A stretch of 12,907 bases of DNA from Ruminococcaceae bacterium UBA866. GTDB taxonomy: Bacteria; Bacillota; Clostridia; Oscillospirales; Ruminococcaceae. The stretch lies in contig DBGA01000083.1 of assembly GCA_002295325.1 (NCBI GenBank), positions 47,133 through 60,039 on the forward strand, in the 5' to 3' direction. Made by a program: the position numbers and the translations under genes. Every line of letters starts with the position of its first letter. Position 1 is the first letter of the stretch. The notes under the pieces were generated by a model that saw only the letters and a program-made list of their open reading frames with translations, had not been told where the DNA came from and did not search any database. Shown here piece after piece: positions 1 to 6,969 of the stretch.

Positions 1-761
1 CCGCTTGGGGAGATGACGGTGCAGAAACCAATTTTCTAACTACTCTTTTAGGAATTCAGACCTATGCAGAGTATAGCTACAAAGGCGGATTTGATTTAGA
101 ACAAATAAAAACAAGGTTTGAGTTTTGCGTAAAAGCAGATCCAAACGCATTTTTAGATATTTCCAAATTCAATAAAACCGCTGTGTTGGATTCTAAAAGT
201 GATATTCCAAATCCAGCTAAGTTTTTATTATATCAAGATCCATTTGTTGGATTATTCGATAAGGACATAGAAGGATTAGGGTTTTGTGAACACTATGGAA
301 GTCTTGTAGAGGTGTTTAAGAAACATAAAGAAAACAATGAAAATTTCAAATTGCTGTTTGAGTTTTATGAAAAACTAGCAAACGTGTTGCAATATAAGAG
401 TGAACTAGGTCTTAAAATGATGACAGCATATCGAAATAAAATGGACGAGGAGTTGCGTTTTATCTTAGGAACTACGTTACCTTCCTGTAAATTAGCTGTA
501 ATTGAGCTGAAAGAAATTTGGAGAAAACTTTGGTTTTCTACGAATAAAGCATTTGGATTTGAACTGCTTGACTTAAAGCTTGGTGGTATGATTGCAAGGA
601 TTGAAAGTGCTGAGTTAAGATTGACACAATATCTATCCAAAGAAATTAGCATCATCGAAGAATACGAAGAGGAAAGACTTTACCTTTTAAGAGAGGAAAA
701 CACAAACATTTTAAATGGAATGTATTTTTGGAGAACATTGGTTTCAAGTTCAAAGATATAA
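1..761 (+). CDS. GH20 beta-N-acetylhexosaminidase, C-terminal part (5' truncated by window edge)
   Basis: The open frame runs unbroken from base 3 to the stop at 759-761, giving 252 residues; a GTG at 183 is internal, because the coding sequence clearly continues upstream of it and off the window. The visible N-terminus, AWGDDGAETNFLTTL, resembles the end of the TIM barrel in GcnA/HexC-like GH20 enzymes, where a W-G-D-x-G-x-E stretch contributes to the sugar pocket. The remaining roughly 230 residues are charged and helix-rich, like the helical C-terminal domain of that subgroup. Family knowledge: these enzymes remove terminal beta-linked GlcNAc or GalNAc and are often cytoplasmic. The catalytic Asp-Glu pair would lie upstream and cannot be seen. 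Only 23 bases separate the stop from the next start, so the two genes are probably cotranscribed. The family call rests on a short motif and the context. Confidence 0.72.
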   Translation, partial: AWGDDGAETNFLTTLLGIQTYAEYSYKGGFDLEQIKTRFEFCVKADPNAFLDISKFNKTAVLDSKSDIPNPAKFLLYQDPFVGLFDKDIEGLGFCEHYGSLVEVFKKHKENNENFKLLFEFYEKLANVLQYKSELGLKMMTAYRNKMDEELRFILGTTLPSCKLAVIELKEIWRKLWFSTNKAFGFELLDLKLGGMIARIESAELRLTQYLSKEISIIEEYEEERLYLLREENTNILNGMYFWRTLVSSSKI

Positions 762-784
762 TAAAGAGAGAGCGGAGAGGTATT

Positions 785-2053
785 ATGGAAGTTATAAAGG
801 TTGCTATTGTTGGTCTTGGCGGGAGAGGTCATGACGTATATGGTCAATACATTGCCGAACATCAAGACGAAATTCAAGTTGTTGCTATTGCAGATATCCG
901 ACCAGATAGACTGGAAATTTGCAAGCAAGAATGGAATATATCAGAGGAAATGTGTTTTCACAGTGCAGAGGAGCTGTTTAAACATGAAAACCTTGCACAA
1001 GCAGTGTTGATATGTACACCAGACAAGCTACATGTGGCTCATGCCAAAAGTGCATTAGAAAAGGATTATCACATTTTGCTTGAAAAACCTATCTCTGATT
1101 CAATTGTTGAGTGTCAAGAATTATTGGCATTAGCAAAAGAAGCACAAAAACATATTGTTGTATGTCATATTTTGAGGTATACACCTTTTTATCAAACAAT
1201 TAAAAAGATGTTAGACGAACAAACAATTGGTGAAATTGTATCCATTCAGGCGATTGAGAATGTAGCATATTGGCATCAAGCGCACAGCTATGTAAGAGGA
1301 AATTGGAGAAGAAAAGACGAATCAAGTCCTATGATACTTGCAAAATGTAGCCATGATATTGATATTCTATTGTGGTTAGCAGGCAAAAAATGTAAGAGGG
1401 TAAGTTCTTATGGGGATTTGTATTTGTTCAAAAAAGAGAAAGCTCCTGTAGATTGTGGGCAAAGATGTACTGATTGCTCTATTAGGAAAGAATGTCCATA
1501 TGATGCGGTTGATTTTTATTTGGAGAACCCTAAGACTGGATTTTTAGGTGGGTATACCGGTTGGCCGATTAATGTTCTTGCAGCAAATCCGACAGAGCAA
1601 ACAATCAAGGATGCTTTGGAAAATGGACCATATGGACGTTGCGTATATCATTGCGACAATGATGTTGTAGATCACCAAATACTCAATATGCAGCTTGAAG
1701 AGAATGTCACAATTAGCTTTACAATGTGTGCATTCACCGATAAATGCTATAGACATATTAAAATAATGGGCACAATGGGGTACATAGAAGGCGATATGGA
1801 TTCCAACATCATCACTTATGCAAAATTTGGTGAAGAGCGTCAAAGTACAGACATTACTTGCGAAGGACTTAATTTGGCGGGACACGGTGGGGGCGACTTT
1901 GTCATGATGGACAAGTTCGTAAATCTATTAAGTGGTAACGACGATGCGCAGATTGTGACTGAAATTGAGAAATCAATTGACAGTCATGTAATTGCTTTAT
2001 TGGCAGAACAATCAAGAGTTTTAAACGGAGAAAGCATCTGCGTAGAGTATTGA
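785..2053 (+). CDS. Gfo/Idh/MocA-family NAD(P)-dependent oxidoreductase, copy 1
   Basis: The 422-residue product begins with a Rossmann fold (G10-L-G-G-R-G15) and carries the family EKP signature at 100-102, whose lysine is usually catalytic. Further on are H128-x-x-R-Y-T-P and the SSPMILAKCSHDID segment with H190-D191. A cysteine cluster follows (C224, C228, C231, C237; C-x3-C-x2-C-x5-C-P), likely to bind a metal, and a GHGGGD motif lies near the C-terminus. The frame is open back to 728, but ATG 785 is chosen because GGAGAGG at 774-780 precedes it and the Rossmann strand starts directly after. The family oxidises, reduces or epimerises sugars with NAD(P); some members act as redox glycosidases. 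The substrate is not readable from sequence. It sits between a GH20 gene and an ABC sugar importer and has a clear paralogue at 5532-6812, so a role in catabolism of the imported glycan is inferred. Confidence 0.9.
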   Translation: MEVIKVAIVGLGGRGHDVYGQYIAEHQDEIQVVAIADIRPDRLEICKQEWNISEEMCFHSAEELFKHENLAQAVLICTPDKLHVAHAKSALEKDYHILLEKPISDSIVECQELLALAKEAQKHIVVCHILRYTPFYQTIKKMLDEQTIGEIVSIQAIENVAYWHQAHSYVRGNWRRKDESSPMILAKCSHDIDILLWLAGKKCKRVSSYGDLYLFKKEKAPVDCGQRCTDCSIRKECPYDAVDFYLENPKTGFLGGYTGWPINVLAANPTEQTIKDALENGPYGRCVYHCDNDVVDHQILNMQLEENVTISFTMCAFTDKCYRHIKIMGTMGYIEGDMDSNIITYAKFGEERQSTDITCEGLNLAGHGGGDFVMMDKFVNLLSGNDDAQIVTEIEKSIDSHVIALLAEQSRVLNGESICVEY

Positions 2054-2113
2054 GTTTGTGTGTTATTAGGTATACCTTATATGGGCAAAATTGACTTTTA
2101 ATTGGAATTTTGT

Positions 2114-2167
2114 GTCTTTTTAGACAATAACAATAAATAAAACAATAAAAAATGCGTCTAAAAAGAC
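2114..2167. promoter_or_regulatory. Paired operator-like dyads GTCT-N4-AGAC upstream of the importer promoter
   Basis: Two copies of the palindrome GTCT-N4-AGAC occur at 2114-2125 (spacer TTTT) and 2156-2167 (spacer AAAA). They start 42 bases apart, about four helical turns, and the two 12-mers are also exact reverse complements of each other. The downstream copy is centred near -42 from the predicted start site, where class II activators bind. The AraC-type protein encoded at 6970-7860 is the obvious candidate ligand, but this is inference. A long-loop RNA hairpin is the alternative reading; it lacks a terminator-like T tract. Confidence 0.5.
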
Positions 2168-2168
2168 A

Positions 2169-2197
2169 AAGACATTGGACCTTAATCAATATATACT
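2169..2197 (+). promoter_or_regulatory. Predicted sigma-A promoter for the importer genes
   Basis: AAGACA (2169-2174, four of six matches to TTGACA) is followed after 17 bases by TATACT (2192-2197, five of six). Transcription would start near 2204, about 60 bases before the lipoprotein gene. The weak -35 box directly beside an operator-like dyad suits an activated promoter. A short inverted repeat, CCTTA (2180-2184) with TAAGG (2197-2201), brackets the -10 box. Confidence 0.45.
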
Positions 2198-2265
2198 AAG
2201 GACATAAACTAAAATAATAGATAGAAAATGCATTGGTTATGCAGAAAATTTAGGAGGATATTGAT

Positions 2266-3603
2266 ATGTTAAAATTGAAAAAAATTATTTCAATGGCATT
2301 GGTTGCATCATTTCTTTTGACTACACTAGTAGCTTGTGGAAACACAAAAAAAGGTGACGCATCAAGTGGCACGCCAAGCGGAGTAGTGAGCAACAACAAA
2401 CCTACCAAAGAGCTATCCGGAAAAGTTGTATATTGGTCAATGTGGAATGAATCTGAGCCACAAGCTCAAGCAATTAAAAAAGCAGTTGAATTATTCAATA
2501 AAGATTATCCTGATTGCAAAGTAGAAATCCAGTGGTTAGGACGCTCTAATTCTCAAGTAGTCCCACCAGCAATTCAAGGAAACGAAAAAATAGATATCAT
2601 CGATAACCTCCCATATACAGCAGACCCGACCATGTTTTTGGATATTACATCAATGATGAAAGAACCTGCAATTGGACAACCAGACAAAACTGTGGAAGAA
2701 TCGATACTACACGTTTTGAATGTTGCAAATAAAGAAAACCAAGTAAGTGCAGGTTTAACAGGGGAACATTATGGTGTGCCAATGTCACCTTGGACTGTAT
2801 CTTTTTTCTATAACAAAGATTTGTTTGCAAAAGCAGGCATTGAGAAACTTCCAACAACTTGGACTGAGTTTTTAGAAGTATGCAAAACATTAAAATCTTC
2901 GGGTATCAATGCGCTAACAACAGATGATGCTTACATGACATTAATTCCCAACGGCTACTTAGCAAGGTTAGTAGATAAAGACGGTATTGCAAAATTATCT
3001 GCTAGTGCAAAAGATGAGCTTTGGAAAAGCGAAGCTGTTTCACAAACTTATAATGCAATGGAAGAGTTATCAAACTATTACTCTTCAAACGTAAAAACTA
3101 ATAAATATCCAGCAGGTCAACAAGAGTTTGCTTTGGGCGAGGCGGCTATGTACCTAAATGCTTCTTGGTTCCCAGGTGAAGTTTATAATACAGCTGGTGA
3201 CGAGTTCCCTTGGGGAGCATTTAACTTTCCAACTGTTGAGGGTGGAAAACAAGATGCAAGTACCATTTCTTTAGGCGCTATTCCTATGAGCGTTGTTAGC
3301 AAATCTGATAACAAAGAAGCTGCTATGGAGTTCTTGAAATATTGTGTAGCAAAAGAAGTTCAAGATTCACTATCAAAAGATGGACAAGTTGCTCCTTGTA
3401 CAGTTGGTTCAGAGTGGCCTGGTGCAGTCAAAGAGTGTGGAGCACAAGTTGAAAGTGCAAAATTTGTAGCGCCACTAGCACAAGGTTTGAGCAGCGACTT
3501 TGTAAATGCAGTTTTCTCTGCACAAGTAAATAAAATTATTACAAAATCAGCTACAGCAAAAGATGCATATGCGACATTATTAAAAGAGATAAACAAATAT
3601 TAA
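2266..3603 (+). CDS. CUT1-type sugar ABC transporter, solute-binding lipoprotein
   Basis: The 445-residue product starts with a lipoprotein signal peptide: positive MLKLKK, a hydrophobic core and the lipobox L-V-A-C with the lipidated cysteine at residue 24. A Gly/Ser/Lys-rich linker follows, then a family 1 extracellular solute-binding fold with the usual early KVVYWSMWNESEP segment and an AMYLNASWFPGE segment in the second lobe. The length is typical for this family. It would be anchored outside the membrane and hand an oligosaccharide to the two permeases encoded downstream. AGGAGG at 2252-2257 lies 8 bases before ATG. It is the first gene after the predicted promoter at 2169-2197. The ligand cannot be assigned; the neighbouring GH20 gene suggests an amino-sugar-containing glycan. 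Confidence 0.92.
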   Translation: MLKLKKIISMALVASFLLTTLVACGNTKKGDASSGTPSGVVSNNKPTKELSGKVVYWSMWNESEPQAQAIKKAVELFNKDYPDCKVEIQWLGRSNSQVVPPAIQGNEKIDIIDNLPYTADPTMFLDITSMMKEPAIGQPDKTVEESILHVLNVANKENQVSAGLTGEHYGVPMSPWTVSFFYNKDLFAKAGIEKLPTTWTEFLEVCKTLKSSGINALTTDDAYMTLIPNGYLARLVDKDGIAKLSASAKDELWKSEAVSQTYNAMEELSNYYSSNVKTNKYPAGQQEFALGEAAMYLNASWFPGEVYNTAGDEFPWGAFNFPTVEGGKQDASTISLGAIPMSVVSKSDNKEAAMEFLKYCVAKEVQDSLSKDGQVAPCTVGSEWPGAVKECGAQVESAKFVAPLAQGLSSDFVNAVFSAQVNKIITKSATAKDAYATLLKEINKY

Positions 3604-3634
3604 TAGTTAATTTGCATCAATACGAAGTTTATTT

Positions 3635-3666
3635 AGTGCCGACTAACTAAATTGTAAGTCGGCACT
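3635..3666 (+). promoter_or_regulatory. Intergenic hairpin between binding-protein and permease genes
   Basis: AGTGCCGACT (3635-3644) pairs perfectly with AGTCGGCACT (3657-3666) around a 12-base loop. Only TTTAAA follows, so it is a poor full terminator. A stem here is common in sugar importer operons, where it stabilises the upstream binding-protein message or partly attenuates permease expression. That role is inferred. Confidence 0.6.
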
Positions 3667-3689
3667 TTAAACGTAAAGGAGGAAGTATT

Positions 3690-4610
3690 GTGGAAAAAGG
3701 CAAGCGTAGAATGTACATCGTCTTTTTAGCTCCAATTGTCATAACATTTTTGACAGTATATCTTTATCCAGCGATACGCACATTTATTATGTCAGCCTAT
3801 AAAATTCCAGGGCTTGCAACACCCTCTAGTCAATGGGAATTTGTAGGATTGGGTAATTTTAAAGAGCTTTTTGGTAGACATCTTTTTAAGGTGGCTTGTA
3901 AAAATATGTTCCTCATATTGGTGGTAGCCGGTATCGTGGTCTTTCTTATATCAATGTTCTTTTCATGGGTGTTGCATAGAGGAATGCGTTTAGGTGCATT
4001 TTGGTGCAATATGATTTACTTGCCAAGTATTATTACACCAGTAGCGATGGTTGTCGTATGGACACAGTATGCCTTTAACAATCGATTTGGTTTGCTAAAG
4101 AGCATATTTGATGCATTAGGAATGGAAAAGGCAGCAAGCATTCCATGGACATCTCCGCAATTTGCTTTTTGGGCAATGATGATTGCCTTTTGTTTTGGCT
4201 GTATTGGTGGCAATTTAACGGTATATATGGCTGCTATGAAAAAAATACCGGGAGAGTTGTATGAGGCTGCGTTCGCAGATGGTGCAACGGAAGGTATTGT
4301 GTTCTTTAAAATTACAATGCCTTTAATTAGGGATAATATCAAAACACAGATTACATTTTGGTGTTTAGGTTCTATTGGATTTTTCTTATGGTCAAGGGTA
4401 TTCAGTGTTGTGCCTTCAGACCCAAATACAATTACACCAGCAAGCTATATGTATGACTTAATATTTGGTACATCTGCATCAGCCAATGCAATGGTATCTG
4501 ATCCAAACGTAGGACTAGGAACGTCGGTTGGTGTGTTGCTTTGTCTTGCTTCAATCGTAGTATTCGGAGTGATCAATATGATTTTCCGTGGAGATAAATA
4601 TGAGTTTTAG
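3690..4610 (+). CDS. CUT1 sugar ABC transporter permease, MalF type
   Basis: The 306-residue protein has about six hydrophobic segments, starting near residues 9-29, 72-92 and 110-125. It carries a canonical ATPase-docking loop, E192-A-A-x3-D197-G-A with a downstream proline-leucine, which fits the inner-membrane component of a carbohydrate importer. The GTG start at 3690 is supported by AAAGGAGGA at 3675-3683. The next gene follows after 13 bases. No ATPase gene is in the window; Firmicute CUT1 importers usually share an MsmX/UgpC-type ATPase encoded elsewhere, so its absence is expected. Confidence 0.92.
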   Translation: MEKGKRRMYIVFLAPIVITFLTVYLYPAIRTFIMSAYKIPGLATPSSQWEFVGLGNFKELFGRHLFKVACKNMFLILVVAGIVVFLISMFFSWVLHRGMRLGAFWCNMIYLPSIITPVAMVVVWTQYAFNNRFGLLKSIFDALGMEKAASIPWTSPQFAFWAMMIAFCFGCIGGNLTVYMAAMKKIPGELYEAAFADGATEGIVFFKITMPLIRDNIKTQITFWCLGSIGFFLWSRVFSVVPSDPNTITPASYMYDLIFGTSASANAMVSDPNVGLGTSVGVLLCLASIVVFGVINMIFRGDKYEF

Positions 4611-4623
4611 AAAGGGGTATTAG

Positions 4624-5504
4624 ATGAAGAAGTTAAGACCAAAACAGTCTAAAAGCCCAGCAGAAGAAATAAGCGGTATAGGCGCAAAGGTATTACACAT
4701 CTTAGGTCAAATTACCATTGTGCTTTGGGTAGCTTTTACGATTGCACTAATAGGTTGGGTCATACTGGCATCATTTTCAAAAACACCAGATATTTTCAAA
4801 AATGAATTATTTAAATCAGGATTTACCCTAAAAGGATATGACCTCGTATTTAATAGATACAATATGGGTGCTTATTTTTTCAACAGTTTGTTTTATACAG
4901 TAACTGCGTGTGGAGGACTTATTTTTCTTTGTGCACCTGCTGCATTTGTATTAAGCAAATTTAAATTTAAAGGCAAAAACTTATTTGACTGGATGTTTTC
5001 CACTGCGTTAGGACTTCCAGGAGTTATGTTACTTGCACCATTATTTATGATGATTACATCATTGAAGATGAACAATTCTATGATAACTTTAATTTTGGTT
5101 TACATTTGCACCGGAATACCTTTTACAACGGTATATTTGACAGGGTTCTTTGCAACTGTACCACTTTCTGTTTTTGAATCAGGCTTAACAGATGGTTGCA
5201 CGCATATTAGTTCGTTTTATCGACTCATATTGCCGTTGGCGCAACCGGGTATTATCACGGTAACAATATTTAACTTTAGGGTTATTGGAATGAATATATA
5301 TGGGCATTAACGCTCGCAAATAAAGAATCAAATCGAACTTTAGCGGTTGGTTTGCAAGCAATCTCTCAAGGTATGACCAACACAGGAAACTATACTGGTC
5401 TATTTGCTGGAGTTGTGGTTGTATTCGTGCCAACGTTTATTATATACATTTTTATGTCTAAAAAAGTAATGGCAGGAATCACAGCAGGCGCTGTCAAAGG
5501 GTAA
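4624..5504 (+). pseudogene. CUT1 sugar ABC transporter permease, MalG type, frameshifted
   Basis: The first frame runs from ATG 4624 (AAAGGGG just upstream) to TAA at 5308-5310, giving 228 residues. It follows the MalG pattern until NF at 5272-5277 and then turns to non-family sequence. In the +0 frame from 5280 the reading resumes as GYWNEYIWALTLANK and continues through a last membrane segment to TAA 5502-5504. MalG-type proteins normally have N-F-x-G-x-W-N-E-Y here, so one base was lost near 5278; ATG in place of the current A-G would give N-F-M-G-Y-W-N-E-Y. Repaired length is about 293 residues, normal for the family. The EAA loop is atypical: E185-S-G-L-T-D190-G-C. A sequencing error, a phase-variable or recent null mutation, and true decay cannot be separated here; the intact codons downstream favour error or a recent event. 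Confidence 0.85.
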
Positions 5505-5531
5505 CAGTTTAATTAAAGAGGAACGAAAATT

Positions 5532-6812
5532 ATGCAAAAAAAGATAAAGGCAATCATAATAGGTTGTGGGGATCGTGGGTTAATTTATGCTAACTATATA
5601 AAAGAGCATGACAACGATGCCGAACTAGTAGGAATTGCAGAGCCTATTGAGTCTCGTAGAAAAAGAATTCAAAAGTTGCATAACATTGCAGACAGTGTTT
5701 GCGTAAATTCTTATGAGGATATCTTAGCAATGGGTAAAGTTGCTGATGTTGCAATTATATCTACACAAGACAAGATGCACTTTGCTCCAACAATGAAAGC
5801 CTTAGAGCTTGGATATGATGTTCTGCTTGAAAAGCCGATATCACCAGATATTAAAGAATGTATTGCCATGATACAACAGGCTAAAAAGTATGATAGGAAA
5901 CTAGTTATCTGCCACGTGTTAAGATACACACCATTTTATACACAGGTTAAGAATATATTAAATCAAGGTGATATTGGGGAGATTGTCTCTATCCAGCACA
6001 ACGAAAATGTTGGGTATTGGCATCAGGCACATAGTTTTGTAAGAGGTCATTGGAGAGATTCACAAGAAAGTAGTCCAATGATACTTGCTAAAAGCTGTCA
6101 TGATCTAGATTTAATTCAATGGCTAGTTGAAGATCAATGCAAAAACATATCTTCGTTTGGAAGCTTAAAAGTGTTCAATTCTAAAAATGCTCCTGAAGGT
6201 GCAGCAAAACGTTGCACTGATTTCTGTAGCGCTAGGGAAAATTGTGCTTATGATGCAACTCAAATCTACTATAGATATTTGAAGACGCTAACTATTGATG
6301 GTAACTTTGCGTGGCCGCTGAATTCTTTAACTAGTGGTAATACTCGTGAAGAGGTTACAAAAGCTATTGAAGAAGGACCATATGGAAGATGTGTGTATCA
6401 TTGCGATAACAATGTTGTTGATCATCAAGTGGTTAATTTAGAATATAACAACGGAATTACGGTAGCATTTTCAATGTGTGCCTTTACAAACTTTATTTCT
6501 AGAAATACACAGATTATGGGAACCCTTGGAGAACTGCAGTGTGATACACAAACGAATAAAATTGTTGTACGCAAATTTAGAACAAACGATTTAACGGAAT
6601 ACAATCCTACTGTATATGAAACAGGTCACGGTGGTGGCGATGACGGAGTTTTAAGAGATTTCATTATTTATGTTAGAGATAATATTAAATCAACGTCAAT
6701 TACGGATGCAGAGATTTCTGTTGCAAGCCATGTTATTGCATTGGCTGCAGAAGAAAGTCGAGTAACAGAGCAAGTGATTACTTATGATGATTTTTATAAT
6801 CGTAACAGCTAG
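5532..6812 (+). CDS. Gfo/Idh/MocA-family NAD(P)-dependent oxidoreductase, copy 2
   Basis: The 426-residue product is collinear with the protein encoded at 785-2053. It shares the Rossmann loop G11-C-G-D-R-G16, the EKP motif at 100-102, CHVLRYTPFY, ENVGYWHQAHSFVRG, SSPMILAKSCHDLD, GPYGRCVYHCDN and GHGGGD. Its cysteine cluster differs: C228-x3-C232-x5-C238, lacking the first cysteine of copy 1. AGAGGAA at about 5517-5523 precedes ATG. It starts 27 bases after the repaired permease frame, so it is the last gene of the importer operon, just ahead of the terminator at 6835-6875. Having two divergent paralogues in one locus suggests two different steps or substrates rather than plain redundancy; this is inference. 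Confidence 0.9.
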   Translation: MQKKIKAIIIGCGDRGLIYANYIKEHDNDAELVGIAEPIESRRKRIQKLHNIADSVCVNSYEDILAMGKVADVAIISTQDKMHFAPTMKALELGYDVLLEKPISPDIKECIAMIQQAKKYDRKLVICHVLRYTPFYTQVKNILNQGDIGEIVSIQHNENVGYWHQAHSFVRGHWRDSQESSPMILAKSCHDLDLIQWLVEDQCKNISSFGSLKVFNSKNAPEGAAKRCTDFCSARENCAYDATQIYYRYLKTLTIDGNFAWPLNSLTSGNTREEVTKAIEEGPYGRCVYHCDNNVVDHQVVNLEYNNGITVAFSMCAFTNFISRNTQIMGTLGELQCDTQTNKIVVRKFRTNDLTEYNPTVYETGHGGGDDGVLRDFIIYVRDNIKSTSITDAEISVASHVIALAAEESRVTEQVITYDDFYNRNS

Positions 6813-6834
6813 AGTAATTTGTAGCTTGATTTTT

Positions 6835-6875
6835 AAAAGATTAGTGTTTATTATAGAATAGACACTAATCTTTTT
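6835..6875 (+). terminator. Rho-independent terminator of the glycan operon
   Basis: AAAAGATTAGTGT (6835-6847) pairs perfectly with ACACTAATCTTTT (6862-6874), with a few more pairs extending inward, and the stem runs straight into TTTTT. It lies 22 bases after the stop of the second oxidoreductase gene. The A-rich upstream arm means it could act in both directions, but no minus-strand gene ends here. Confidence 0.85.
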
Positions 6876-6880
6876 GTAGT

Positions 6881-6904
6881 ATTTATTGGTTTGCATCAAT
6901 AAAT
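6881..6904. promoter_or_regulatory. Inverted repeat ATTTATTG-N8-CAATAAAT upstream of the AraC-type gene
   Basis: Perfect 8-bp arms flank the spacer GTTTGCAT. The dyad lies between the operon terminator and the araC-type gene, next to a possible -10 box TACAAT (6924-6929) that has no good -35 box. That is where an autoregulatory operator would be expected. Its core TTTGCATCAATA (6890-6901) recurs exactly at 3611-3622. Function is inferred. Confidence 0.4.
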
Positions 6905-6969
6905 AGTTCTTAGTGAAGTGAAATACAATGTGTTTTAGTGTACTCACATAGTAGAGATGAGGGAAAGTA

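Noticed and set aside
2114..2167. Reading the two 12-mers as one long terminator stem after the first oxidoreductase gene.
   Set aside because: The loop would be 30 bases, no T tract follows, and each arm is itself a palindrome, which fits protein binding better.
5278..5310. Programmed ribosomal frameshifting in the permease gene.
   Set aside because: No slippery heptamer or downstream pseudoknot is evident at the junction, and a simple one-base loss explains the data.
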